64,000 bases of DNA from Pseudomonas chlororaphis (GTDB lineage Bacteria > Pseudomonadota > Gammaproteobacteria > Pseudomonadales > Pseudomonadaceae): assembly GCF_000783395.1 (NCBI RefSeq), contig NZ_JSFK01000026.1, positions 62,001 to 126,000 of the forward strand. The letters run 5' to 3'. The notes under the pieces are model-generated. The model was given only the letters and a program-made list of their open reading frames with translations. It did no database searches and was not told the origin of the DNA. Positions 36,928 to 44,990 of this stretch are shown in pieces. The translations under genes and the position numbers were made by a program. Position 1 is the first letter of the stretch. Every line of letters begins with the position of its first letter.

Positions 36928-38379
36928 ATGTCCGTCCGTCGTACCAAAATCGTCGCTACCCTTGGCCCGGCCAGTAACTCGCCGGAAGTTCTCGAACAGC
37001 TGATTCTGGCTGGCCTGGACGTTGCCCGTCTGAACTTCTCCCACGGCACCCCCGACGAGCACAAGGCTCGCGCGAAGCTGGTGCGTGACCTCGCTGCCAA
37101 GCACGGTCGCTTCGTCGCCCTGCTGGGCGACCTGCAAGGCCCGAAAATCCGTATCGCCAAATTCGCCAACAAGAAAATCGAGCTGAAGATCGGTGACCAG
37201 TTCACCTTCTCCACCAGCCATCCGTTGACCGAAGGCAACCAGCAAGTGGTCGGCATCGACTACCCGGACCTGGTCAAGGACTGTGGTGTGGGCGACGAGC
37301 TGCTGCTCGACGACGGCCGCGTGGTGATGCGCGTTGATACCGCCACCGCAACAGAACTGCATTGCACCGTGACCATCGGCGGCCCGCTGTCCGATCACAA
37401 AGGCATCAACCGTCGCGGTGGCGGCCTGACCGCACCGGCCCTGACTGAAAAAGACAAGGCCGACATCAAACTCGCTGCGGAAATGGAAGTCGACTACCTC
37501 GCGGTGTCCTTCCCGCGTGACGCCGCCGACATGGAATACGCCCGTCAACTGCGCGACGAAGCCGGCGGTACTGCCTGGCTGGTGGCGAAGATCGAACGCG
37601 CTGAAGCCGTGGCCGACGACGAAACCCTCGACGGCCTGATCAAGGCGTCCGACGCGGTGATGGTTGCCCGTGGTGACCTCGGTGTGGAAATCGGCGACGC
37701 CGAGCTGGTGGGCATTCAGAAGAAAATCATTCTGCACGCACGCCGCCACAACAAGGCTGTGATCGTCGCGACGCAGATGATGGAGTCGATGATCCAGAAC
37801 CCGATGCCGACCCGCGCCGAAGTATCCGACGTGGCCAACGCCGTGCTCGACTACACCGACGCCGTGATGCTCTCGGCTGAATCCGCCGCTGGCCAGTACC
37901 CGCTGGAAGCTGTGCAGGCAATGGCGCGCATCTGCGTCGGCGCTGAAAAGCACCCGACCGGCAAAACCTCCAGCCACCGTATCGGCAAGGAATTCACCCG
38001 CTGCGACGAAAGCATCGCACTGGCGACCATGTACACCGCCAACCACTTCCCGGGCGTCAAAGCGATCATCGCCCTGACCGAAAGTGGCTACACCCCGCTG
38101 ATCATGTCGCGTATCCGTTCTTCGGTGCCGATCTATGCGTTCTCGCCGCACCGTGAAACCCAGGCGCGTGCCGCCATGTTCCGTGGCGTGTACACCGTAC
38201 CGTTCGACCCGGCTTCGCTGGAACCGCACGAAGTCAGCCAGAAGGCGATCGACGAACTGGTCAAGCGCGGCGTTGTGGAAAAAGGCGACTGGGTCATCCT
38301 GACCAAGGGCGACAGCTACCACACCACCGGCGGCACCAACGGCATGAAGATCCTGCACGTGGGCGACCCGCAGGTCTGA
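36928..38379 (+). CDS. pykA: Pyruvate kinase
   Basis: Pyruvate kinase converts phosphoenolpyruvate and ADP to pyruvate and ATP, the last step of Entner-Doudoroff/glycolysis. The 483-residue protein has the N-terminal RRTKIVATLGPASNSPEVLE strand, LNFSHGTPDEH, the B-domain, the AKIERAEAV and MVARGDLGVEIG metal-site motifs, HARRHNKAVIVATQMMESM, and a C-domain ending near GDPQV. CAGGAG precedes the ATG. A strong terminator follows. A 517-codon open frame on the other strand is a GC-driven shadow. In P. aeruginosa this gene is followed directly by the enoyl-CoA hydratase gene; here two delta-60 genes intervene. Confidence 0.96.
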   Translation: MSVRRTKIVATLGPASNSPEVLEQLILAGLDVARLNFSHGTPDEHKARAKLVRDLAAKHGRFVALLGDLQGPKIRIAKFANKKIELKIGDQFTFSTSHPLTEGNQQVVGIDYPDLVKDCGVGDELLLDDGRVVMRVDTATATELHCTVTIGGPLSDHKGINRRGGGLTAPALTEKDKADIKLAAEMEVDYLAVSFPRDAADMEYARQLRDEAGGTAWLVAKIERAEAVADDETLDGLIKASDAVMVARGDLGVEIGDAELVGIQKKIILHARRHNKAVIVATQMMESMIQNPMPTRAEVSDVANAVLDYTDAVMLSAESAAGQYPLEAVQAMARICVGAEKHPTGKTSSHRIGKEFTRCDESIALATMYTANHFPGVKAIIALTESGYTPLIMSRIRSSVPIYAFSPHRETQARAAMFRGVYTVPFDPASLEPHEVSQKAIDELVKRGVVEKGDWVILTKGDSYHTTGGTNGMKILHVGDPQV

Positions 38380-38399
38380 GTGACGCGCTGAAAAACCAA

Positions 38400-38430
38400 A
38401 GCCCCGGCATGTGAGTGCCGGGGCTTTTTT
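38400..38430 (+). terminator. pykA terminator
   Basis: Hairpin AGCCCCGGCA (38400-38409), loop TGTGAG, TGCCGGGGCT (38416-38425), then TTTTT. Confidence 0.9.
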
Positions 38431-38460
38431 GTTGGCAACGCACAATGCCGACACTGACGT

Positions 38461-38482
38461 CTACTGTCAGACCTGACAGTAG
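38461..38482. promoter_or_regulatory. lux-box-like palindrome (site 3) upstream of delta-60 gene 1
   Basis: A perfect dyad with 10-bp arms (CTACTGTCAG and CTGACAGTAG) around AC, 58 bases before the start at 38541. A -10-like GCTAAT (38503-38508) ends 36.5 bases after the centre. Confidence 0.7.
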
Positions 38483-38540
38483 ACCGAGGATGTTGTTCGG
38501 TAGCTAATCGAGCCGTAACCACCCACTCAAGGAGAGCGGC

Positions 38541-39842
38541 ATGAACGACTCGATGCGGTTAACGCAGGATGACGATGGGCGTGATAAAACCTTTGCCGAC
38601 GACGGTTGTTTCTTACTGGAACGCCTCTCCCTGGGACGCGAATCCATACTGCATGGCGTCAAGACGCAATACTCCCCTAGTGCCGAACGAATCTATTTCA
38701 CGGGTCAGGCACGCTCGGGCGTCACCAACAGGCCCTACCTGCTTGGCTGCCTGAAACCCGATGGCACGCTTGATCCTGACTTTGGTGATAACGGTATCAC
38801 CAGCGACTATTTTATTAATCGAGCAGAGTCAGTGGGTACATCGATCACGTTGCTCAATGACGGGAAAATCCTGCTGATCGGGCGCGTGCGTGGGAATTCT
38901 GTTCCGGCACTGGCCAGATTCACCTCCAAAGGCACGCTCGATCCTGAATTCGGTTCCAACGGTTACGCAATTCTCGATATGCCAGCTCCCGACACTGCTC
39001 AAGGCCTGGTTGACAAAACAGCCGAAGATGAAAATCAGGACGGGGCGACAAGCGTCACACCGCTGGCCGACGGAAAAATTCTCGTCGTTCATACCTATGT
39101 CGTCACTCACCTGGCAAACACCCGTGCCTACGTATTTCTGCTCAACAGCGACGGTTCGTACGACAAGTCTTTCAACGGCACAGGTTATGTCCAGCTCATT
39201 CATCCCGAAGCAGATCCAACTCGGGTGAAACTGCGCAGTGGCTTTGTCGATCAGGACGGCACTTTCGTCGTGGCAGGCGGCCTGCATTCAAACTCGAAAA
39301 CGGAGGTGCCACTTTTGGCGCGCTTTGCGCGCGACGGCAAACTGGTTCCAGGATTTGGCACTGGCGGTTTCTTCGCCCCACCACAAACCTTGTTCGAATC
39401 CGCCGAATTCAAAACAGTCATTGGCCAGCCGAACAACCGGCTGCTGGGGATCGGCTCCACCGACGATGGGCGAGGCCTGTTGATCAGTCTTGAGGCGGAT
39501 GGCAAATACAACATTCAGTTCAATGGCGCAAAACCGTTGCTCACCCGGCTGGACGACAGCAGCACCTACTGGACAGCAGGCGCAATGCAACCCGATGGGA
39601 AAATTGTCCTGTGCGGAGCCATCAAGCCCGCGGATGAATCGTCGCTCGGCGTGGTGGCGCGCTTGCTGGACAACGGCTCGCTGGACACGACATTCCAAGG
39701 GCGCGGCTGGACAAGCACTCGAGTAAACGGTCTGACCATTTTCAATGCGCTGGCGCTGCAGAAAGACACAAAGATCGTCGTGGCCGGTTATCGGTACGAC
39801 CACGAAAATCTTCAAGGCCTGATCTTGCGCTACCACGCCTGA
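38541..39842 (+). CDS. Delta-60 repeat protein 1 (propeller-like), Tc-associated
   Basis: A 433-residue protein made of delta-60 repeats (TIGR02608 type): each unit has an x-DGKI-L/V-V-x-G strand pair, then ALARF-x-x-DGTLD-x-x-FG-x-x-G. Clear units include LNDGKILLIGRVRGNSVPAL, SKGTLDPEFGSNG, LADGKILVVHTYV, QPDGKIVLCGAI and DNGSLDTTFQGRG, about seven in all, fitting a beta-propeller. No signal peptide or membrane segment. AAGGAGAG precedes the ATG. Between a lux-box-like site and a terminator it forms its own transcription unit. Exactly the same length as its paralogue at 40042, with the same LRYHA end. Function unknown; a carrier, chaperone or regulator of the Tc complex is inferred from shared control. 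Confidence 0.82.
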   Translation: MNDSMRLTQDDDGRDKTFADDGCFLLERLSLGRESILHGVKTQYSPSAERIYFTGQARSGVTNRPYLLGCLKPDGTLDPDFGDNGITSDYFINRAESVGTSITLLNDGKILLIGRVRGNSVPALARFTSKGTLDPEFGSNGYAILDMPAPDTAQGLVDKTAEDENQDGATSVTPLADGKILVVHTYVVTHLANTRAYVFLLNSDGSYDKSFNGTGYVQLIHPEADPTRVKLRSGFVDQDGTFVVAGGLHSNSKTEVPLLARFARDGKLVPGFGTGGFFAPPQTLFESAEFKTVIGQPNNRLLGIGSTDDGRGLLISLEADGKYNIQFNGAKPLLTRLDDSSTYWTAGAMQPDGKIVLCGAIKPADESSLGVVARLLDNGSLDTTFQGRGWTSTRVNGLTIFNALALQKDTKIVVAGYRYDHENLQGLILRYHA

Positions 39843-39868
39843 GTTTCTACAACCGTTTCAAGTGCAAC

Positions 39869-39897
39869 GCCCTGCCATGTAAATGGCAGGGCTTTTT
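39869..39897 (+). terminator. Terminator of delta-60 gene 1
   Basis: Hairpin GCCCTGCCAT (39869-39878), loop GTAA, ATGGCAGGGC (39883-39892), followed by TTTTT. Nearly identical to that after the paralogue. Confidence 0.88.
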
Positions 39898-39927
39898 GTT
39901 TGAATTCTGCAAATCTCCGAAACGTCA

Positions 39928-39945
39928 ACTGTCAGGTCTTACAGT
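39928..39945. promoter_or_regulatory. lux-box-like palindrome (site 4) upstream of delta-60 gene 2
   Basis: ACTGTCAGGTCTTACAGT, one mismatch between the 8-bp arms. A -10-like TCCAAT (39968-39973) ends 36.5 bases past the dyad centre, as at site 3. The start codon is 96 bases downstream. Confidence 0.65.
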
Positions 39946-40041
39946 AGACGCTTGCGGGTGGCCGGTATCCAATGAGCACTCCTTCAACGGGCCATCCTTC
40001 CCGGATCGCCTGAAGCCACTCGCTTGCAGGCGGAGTACAAC

Positions 40042-41343
40042 ATGGACATGCACAACCTTGAAAATGCAGGGAAGCTGGATCTGGAATTTGGCACAGACGG
40101 CATTGAAATCATCCAGTCGAAGTATTCATCGATCGACATCACCGGCATACAAATAGGCGCGGATAAAAAAATCTATGTAGCGGGTACCGTAGAGAGCGCT
40201 TTCGTGCTGGGTCGCTGTCACGCAGACGGCACTCTCGATACCGGCTATGGCGATGCAGGGTTCGTTGACTGGGCTTATGACGGTTTCCACATGGCGGGAG
40301 CAGGCGTCAGCTCTTTTGCTTTCAGGCCGGATGGGAAAGTCGTGGTCCAATGCGCGGTGCTCGGTTCTGCCGGACAGCAGGGCGCTGCGTTCTCACGCAT
40401 TGATGTCAATGGCAAGATCGATGTGGGTTTCGGTAATGACGGCCATTTTGTTCCGGATATCGTGCTGTCGCCGCCAACGTCGCAACAGCCTCCAATCGAA
40501 CCGAACGAAAGCCGTCGCAACGGGTTAGTGCAAGCCCATGGCCAAGCAACCCTTGCCTGTCCATTGCAACTACTGCCGGATGGAAAAATTCTGGCATCTG
40601 TAAGCTATTTTTTCGACTTTGGAAAATCTCAAGGGTTACTGATTCGCCTCGAGGAAAAAGGTCATCTGGACACGAGCTTCAACCAGATCGGGTATATAAC
40701 CGTCTCTCACCCCGATTACTTGCTTAACGCCACGATCCTTAAGAGCATCATGGTGCAGGCCGACGGCAAGTATCTGGGTTGCGGCTGGGTACATGACTCA
40801 TCCTCCCCCGCCTCAGCCATGTTTGTTCGCTTTGACACCAACGGCAAAGAAGACCCGAAGTTCGGAAAGAATGGTTTCGTCACCGTCCCCGGTAAAGGCC
40901 TGGACCTATTGGTCCAGTTTATGGTTCAGCAGCCCAATCAACGTATTCTGGGGGTCTGCGATACGCTAGGCGATAAGGCCTTTATGATCAGCATCGAACC
41001 AGACGGCACGCCCAATATTCAGTTCAACGGCGGGAAACCGTTCGACATAGACCTGGAACCCGGCGCCCTCACTTCATTTTTCGGCGGGGCCATTCAAAAG
41101 AACGGAAGAATTGTCGTGGCCGGTGGTCTTGGCCACGCAAATAGTCAGGTTGACATCGTTGTGGCGAGGTTTATCAATGCGCTATTTGATGGAGATTTCA
41201 ATGAAGGCAAAGGCTGGGTACGCACTCACGTGCAGGACGGTGTGGAATATGCGACAGGCCTGACCCTGCAGGAAGACGGCAAGATTCTGATTTGCGCGAA
41301 ATTGCCTAATAATCAGTCCGCACTGTTGCGCTACCACGCCTGA
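40042..41343 (+). CDS. Delta-60 repeat protein 2 (propeller-like), Tc-associated
   Basis: A 433-residue paralogue of the preceding gene, with delta-60 units such as HADGTLDTGYGDAGFVDW, RPDGKVVVQCAVL, LPDGKILASVSYF, EKGHLDTSFNQIGYITV and QEDGKILICAKL. The ATG at 40042 has GGCGGAG six bases upstream; a TTG at 40024 would add six residues without support. Both paralogues end LRYHA and share 68 almost identical bases from the last codons through the terminator, although their bodies are much more diverged. No signal peptide. An extra loop near residues 140-160 (PPTSQQPPIEPNESRRNG) is not in the first copy. Confidence 0.82.
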   Translation: MDMHNLENAGKLDLEFGTDGIEIIQSKYSSIDITGIQIGADKKIYVAGTVESAFVLGRCHADGTLDTGYGDAGFVDWAYDGFHMAGAGVSSFAFRPDGKVVVQCAVLGSAGQQGAAFSRIDVNGKIDVGFGNDGHFVPDIVLSPPTSQQPPIEPNESRRNGLVQAHGQATLACPLQLLPDGKILASVSYFFDFGKSQGLLIRLEEKGHLDTSFNQIGYITVSHPDYLLNATILKSIMVQADGKYLGCGWVHDSSSPASAMFVRFDTNGKEDPKFGKNGFVTVPGKGLDLLVQFMVQQPNQRILGVCDTLGDKAFMISIEPDGTPNIQFNGGKPFDIDLEPGALTSFFGGAIQKNGRIVVAGGLGHANSQVDIVVARFINALFDGDFNEGKGWVRTHVQDGVEYATGLTLQEDGKILICAKLPNNQSALLRYHA

Positions 41344-41369
41344 GTTTCTACAACCGTCTCAAGTGCAAC

Positions 41370-41393
41370 GCCCTGCCATGTAAATGGCAGGGC
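41370..41393 (+). terminator. Terminator-like hairpin after delta-60 gene 2
   Basis: The same hairpin GCCCTGCCAT/ATGGCAGGGC as after the first paralogue, but followed by GCTTTATATT rather than a clean T-run, so probably weaker. Confidence 0.7.
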
Positions 41394-41432
41394 GCTTTAT
41401 ATTGGGCCTGACAACTGTGTTGGCTGACCAGG

Positions 41433-41460
41433 CCCCTTCGCGAGCAAGCTCGCGAAGGGG
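41433..41460. repeat. REP palindrome
   Basis: CCCCTTCGCGAG, 4-base loop, CTCGCGAAGGGG, between convergent delta-60 gene 2 and the enoyl-CoA hydratase gene. Confidence 0.8.
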
Positions 41461-41481
41461 CCGGAATAATCAACGAATATC

Positions 41482-42231
41482 TCAATGCCGTTTGATAAAC
41501 CCGGTCAGCGCCGCCAAGGCTTCCGGCGAACGCAGCCTTTGCGTGAATAACTCGCCCTCCTCCTCGATCACCTTACGGATCAACTCGCGATCCGGCGCCT
41601 TCATCAATTGCTTGCTGATGCGCACCGCTTCGGCCGGTAACTCATCGAAACGCAGAGCCACTTCCCGTGCCTTGCGCAACGCCGCATCACCACTGCCCAA
41701 CGCCTCGGTGGCAATCCCCCACTGCGCAGCCTGTTCACCGGTAAAGCCTTCGCCCAGTAACAGAAGCTCCGCCGCTTTGGCCTGCCCGAGCAGACGCGGC
41801 AGAATCAGGCTGGAGCCGAATTCCGGGCATAAACCGAGATTGACGAACGGCATGCGCAAACGCGCATCGCGGGCCACGTAAACCAGATCACAGTGCAGCA
41901 GCAATGTCGTGCCAATGCCCACCGCTGCACCCGCGACGGCAGCGATCACCGGTTTGCGGCACTCCAGCAGATTGAGCATGAAGTGAAACACCGGACTGTC
42001 GAGGTCGCTCGGCGGTTGCTGGACAAAGTCGGCGATGTCGTTACCGGCGGTGAAGCACTCGGCACTGCCGGTGATCAGCACAGCGTTGATTTCAGGGTCG
42101 CCATCGGCCTGCTTCAACGCCTCGGCGAGGCGGCTGTACATCGCGCGGGTCAGGGCGTTTTTCTTGTCCGGGCGGTTGAGGCGCAGGGTCAGTAAACCGC
42201 GTTCGCGTTCCAGCAGGATGGCATCGGTCAT
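41482..42231 (-). CDS. Enoyl-CoA hydratase/isomerase family protein
   Basis: A 249-residue crotonase-fold protein. The oxyanion-hole segments are ECFTAGNDIADF and VAGAAVGIGTTLLLHCDLVY; PEFGSSLILPRLLG follows, with a hydrophobic residue at one position where classical hydratases have catalytic Glu, so isomerase or other crotonase chemistry is possible. I use the ATG at 42229-42231 (MTDAILLERE); a TTG at 42264 would overlap the previous stop by 4 bases. Corresponds in order to PA4330 of P. aeruginosa, next to the ferredoxin reductase gene. Confidence 0.85.
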   Translation of the reverse strand: MTDAILLERERGLLTLRLNRPDKKNALTRAMYSRLAEALKQADGDPEINAVLITGSAECFTAGNDIADFVQQPPSDLDSPVFHFMLNLLECRKPVIAAVAGAAVGIGTTLLLHCDLVYVARDARLRMPFVNLGLCPEFGSSLILPRLLGQAKAAELLLLGEGFTGEQAAQWGIATEALGSGDAALRKAREVALRFDELPAEAVRISKQLMKAPDRELIRKVIEEEGELFTQRLRSPEALAALTGFIKRH

Positions 42232-42260
42232 GGCGTGTCTCGCGTCTGAAATATCAGCGC

Positions 42261-43196
42261 TCAACCACGGCTCAAAAATACGTCAGCCAGCAGTTGATTG
42301 CGCGGCAATCCGGCCAGGTAAAGACGCCGGGCGAAGGCGTCGACGCTGGCCGTCGAGCCGCAGACTAAGGCCAGGGTTTGTCGGGAAACAAGGCGCAGTT
42401 GCGCCAAAGCGGCGGCTGACTCGGCCGCTGCCCACAGCTCGACAGTGAGGTTTTCCCGTTGTGCGGCCAGTGCAGCAAGGGGTTTGGCCAGATAGTGCTG
42501 CCCGGCATCATGGGCCACGTGAATAACGCGTATCGCCCCTTGGTGATCCTGGCGCAAGGCTTCACGCAACACGCCGAACAACGGGCCTAAACCGGTGCCG
42601 GCGGCCAGCAGCCACAGCGGCCGGTTGTGCCAGTCCGGGTCGTAATGCAAGGCGCCGCCACGAAGTTCGCCGAGGCGGATCGGGTCGCCGATCTGTAATC
42701 TTCGCGCGGCATCACTGAATTCACCGGGCTGGCGGCAATCGAGATGGAATTCAAGAAAACGGTCTTCTTCCGGCAGGCTCGCCAGCGAGTACGGCCGCGC
42801 AATGTGCTCGATCCACAGCACCAGATGTTGCCCGGCGCTGTAGCGCAGCGGCCGTTGCGGGGTCAGACGCAAGCGCAGCACGCTGTCGCTGAGCCAGTCC
42901 AGCGCTTCGACCACTGCCGGGCGACCGTCGGTGATCGGGTCGAACGTATGCACCTGCAAGTCTTCGACGATCTGGCACTGACAGGCCAGGCGCCAGCCCT
43001 CCTGACGCTGCGCAACGCTCAAGGCGTCCGGCCGATTGTCAGCCGGCAGGCCTTGCACGCATTGCACCAGGCAGGCATGGCAACTGCCGGCGCGGCAGCT
43101 GTAAGGCACCGCGACGCCATGCTGATTGAGGGCATCGAGCAGATTGCTGCCCGGGGCCACCGACCATTGTCGTTCACCGACGCGAAGTTCAGGCAT
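42261..43196 (-). CDS. 2Fe-2S ferredoxin / FAD-NAD(P) oxidoreductase fusion
   Basis: A 311-residue electron-transfer protein. The N-terminal plant-type ferredoxin domain has the YSCRAGSCHACLVQC cluster motif and a later Cys (LACQC); the C-terminal part is a ferredoxin-NADP reductase module with FAD motif RPYSLAS and nucleotide-binding GTGLGPLFGVL. It resembles reductase components of oxygenases and CDP-6-deoxyglucoseen reductase. Start at the ATG at 43194-43196, overlapping the GGDEF gene stop by 8 bases; a longer frame upstream is not supported. Redox partner unknown. Confidence 0.85.
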   Translation of the reverse strand: MPELRVGERQWSVAPGSNLLDALNQHGVAVPYSCRAGSCHACLVQCVQGLPADNRPDALSVAQRQEGWRLACQCQIVEDLQVHTFDPITDGRPAVVEALDWLSDSVLRLRLTPQRPLRYSAGQHLVLWIEHIARPYSLASLPEEDRFLEFHLDCRQPGEFSDAARRLQIGDPIRLGELRGGALHYDPDWHNRPLWLLAAGTGLGPLFGVLREALRQDHQGAIRVIHVAHDAGQHYLAKPLAALAAQRENLTVELWAAAESAAALAQLRLVSRQTLALVCGSTASVDAFARRLYLAGLPRNQLLADVFLSRG

Positions 43197-44307
43197 CGAC
43201 GTTCTCCCACGCGGCCGCACAACGATTGCGTCCATCACGTTTGGCCCGATACAGCGCCTGATCGGCGCGCTGCAAGGCGTCGTCCAGATCATCGCCCAAC
43301 GCCAACAGCGTCATGCCGGCCGACAGGCTGAGGTTGCGCACATTCAGGCCCACCAGTTCGACGTCGGTGAAGGCAATACGCAGACGCTCGCAGCAGGCGG
43401 TCAGCCGTTCGGCGTCGCAATCGGGCAGTAACACAACGAATTCCTCACCACCATAACGCGCCAGCACATCGCCGTCGCGCAGACACGCTTGAGCGACGCC
43501 GGCAAAGGCCTGCAACACCTGATCGCCCGCGGCGTGACCGTGCAGATCGTTGATGCGTTTGAAGTGGTCGAGGTCGATCAGTGCCAGGCCGTGCACGATG
43601 TCGTCGTCCATCGCATTCAGCTCACGCGAGGCCAGACGCAGAAAATGCCGGCGATTGAACAGCCCGGTCAATTCATCGGTGGCGACCAGATCTTCGAGCT
43701 GACGCATCATCCCGCGCAGGGTGTCCTGATGCGCCTGCAAGGCAAACCGGCGCTGGCGCTGGCGTTGTCGCGACACCTGGACGAAGCGCGCATAAAGCAC
43801 CAGCCACGCGAGCACCATCGCCAGAATGCATACCTGCAAAGCCGCGAGCGCGGGCTCGCGCAAACGGAAGTGGTAACCGTCCCACAGCGTGATCGCGCAG
43901 AAACTGAAGAACACCAGCAACGCGCAACGCACGAACGCCCGTCGACTGAGGTGGAACAGGCCGAACAGCAGAATCAGCACATAGAACACCAGAAAGGCGC
44001 CGCGTGCTTCATCCAGATGGGCGATCAACCAAGTCTGCCAGCCGAGGCCGAGCAGCACTTGTGTTTCGGTCAGGCTGGGATCGGCAAAGCGCAGGTTGCG
44101 CCCGCTCCAGAACAGCGCGAACAGCGCCGACTGACTGATCACCACCAGCGCACTGCCGATGGCCACGGAGCTGAGCGTCTGGTCGTAATGACCGGTGAAA
44201 AACGCCAGCCACAGCAGCAGCAAAGCCAATCCATAGGTGGCCGCAGCAAGGGCAAAGCGTTTGAGCAAAAGACGTTGGATGGCGTTATGGGTCAATCGTT
44301 GACTCAC
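43189..44307 (-). CDS. Membrane diguanylate cyclase (GGDEF), SadC-position homologue
   Basis: A 372-residue protein that should make c-di-GMP from two GTP. Six hydrophobic segments fill residues ~20-172, a basic linker (RQRQRQRRF) follows, and the GGDEF domain has the active-site GGEEF at 286-290 and an inhibitory I-site RDGD at 277-280, exactly five residues before it, so product inhibition is expected. Gene order (pykA ... enoyl-CoA hydratase, reductase, GGDEF, fumarase) matches that around sadC (PA4332) of P. aeruginosa, but this protein is shorter. It is first in a three-gene unit with the reductase and hydratase. Confidence 0.9.
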   Translation of the reverse strand: MSQRLTHNAIQRLLLKRFALAAATYGLALLLLWLAFFTGHYDQTLSSVAIGSALVVISQSALFALFWSGRNLRFADPSLTETQVLLGLGWQTWLIAHLDEARGAFLVFYVLILLFGLFHLSRRAFVRCALLVFFSFCAITLWDGYHFRLREPALAALQVCILAMVLAWLVLYARFVQVSRQRQRQRRFALQAHQDTLRGMMRQLEDLVATDELTGLFNRRHFLRLASRELNAMDDDIVHGLALIDLDHFKRINDLHGHAAGDQVLQAFAGVAQACLRDGDVLARYGGEEFVVLLPDCDAERLTACCERLRIAFTDVELVGLNVRNLSLSAGMTLLALGDDLDDALQRADQALYRAKRDGRNRCAAAWENVDA

Positions 44308-44442
44308 CGTGCGATAGGAGGCTGACCGAGTGTCCTACTCTACAGACCGGCTGCCACTTTAGAGGCGTAGTCGATAAATGACCACCGATTTTCGGGCTCG
44401 AAATTTGACGTCAAAAGTGTGGCCTGCGTATACCGCCAAAAG
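44308..44442. promoter_or_regulatory. Upstream region of the GGDEF gene
   Basis: First part of a 683-base gene-free gap (44308-44990). It should contain the promoter of the GGDEF-led unit; I see no strong motif. The rest of the gap holds the repeat at 44443-44712 and the fumA upstream region. Confidence 0.4.
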
Positions 44443-44712
44443 CCCCTCACCCTAGCCCTCTCCCAGAGGGAGAGGGGACTGACCGAGTCGATTGTTGGCG
44501 ATACGCCGACCTGAATTACCGAGCCGAACTCAGGTTTGAACAGCATAAGATCGGCTCCCGCTCCTGAGCTGAACTCAGGTCTGAACAGCATGAAGATCAG
44601 CTCCCTTTCCCGAGTCGAACTCAGGTTTGAACTACATGAAGATCGGCTCCCTTTCCCCCTCGACCCCTTGGGGGCGGTCCGACGTTTCGGGAGGGCTGGG
44701 GTGAGGGGGTGG
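44443..44712. repeat. Intergenic repeat, copy B (expanded, inverted orientation)
   Basis: Begins CCCCTCACCCTAGCCCTCTC and ends GGCTGGGGTGAGGGGG, so the termini are inverted as in copies A and C. Relative to those it is flipped and ~90 bases longer, because its internal GATCGGCTCC module is present three times in tandem. Confidence 0.8.
44521..44657. repeat. Three tandem ~46-base units inside repeat copy B
   Basis: Units start at 44521, 44566 and 44612, each GAG(C/T)(C/T)GAACTCAGG then TTTGAACAGCAT-like sequence, AAGATC(G/A)GCTCC and CTTTCCC. Copies A and C each have one such unit. No spacers, so not a CRISPR array. Confidence 0.85.
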
Positions 44713-44795
44713 CTCTTGAAGTGCAAACCCGCTGTCCGATGTTCGCCCACCCATGCGACCAACGAATGACTGCCGGCGCGTGTATGCCCCACCGA

Positions 44796-44821
44796 GGCGC
44801 GGTATACTGCCGCGCCTTTTT
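44796..44821 (+). promoter_or_regulatory. GC hairpin / possible extended -10 upstream of fumA
   Basis: GGCGCGG (44796-44802), 7-base loop, CCGCGCC (44810-44816), then TTTTTA. It reads as a terminator, but the loop contains GTATACT, a good -10, and no gene lies just upstream to terminate. Downstream (44868-44950) are repeated AAGCT(C/T)(C/G)AAGC words of low complexity before the fumA ribosome binding site. Confidence 0.4.
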
Positions 44822-44990
44822 AGCGTCGCGCCAGCAGCCCCGGCGTGCCCGGCCCAAAGGGCCAGCTTCAAGTTGCAAGCTCCAAGCCGCAAGCTCGAAC
44901 AGTCCGCGTACTGCTCCAACTTGCCGCTCGAAGCTAGAAGCTCAAAGCTGCCCTATTAAAATGTTCCCGTCTTTTAGAGGAGCGCGACTC

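Noticed and set aside
36901..38454. 517-codon open frame antisense to pykA
   Set aside because: Histidine/arginine/valine-rich shadow of the pyruvate kinase gene with no recognisable domain.
44521..44657. Possible short CRISPR-like array
   Set aside because: The three ~46-base units are contiguous with no spacers, and single units occur in the other two copies of the same intergenic element.
44796..44821. Confident rho-independent terminator
   Set aside because: No plus-strand gene ends upstream, and the loop carries a -10-like GTATACT, so it was listed only as an ambiguous element.
44709..44990. 94-codon upstream extension of fumA
   Set aside because: It reads through the end of the intergenic repeat and low-complexity DNA, and the ATG at 44991 has a good ribosome binding site and the family N-terminus.
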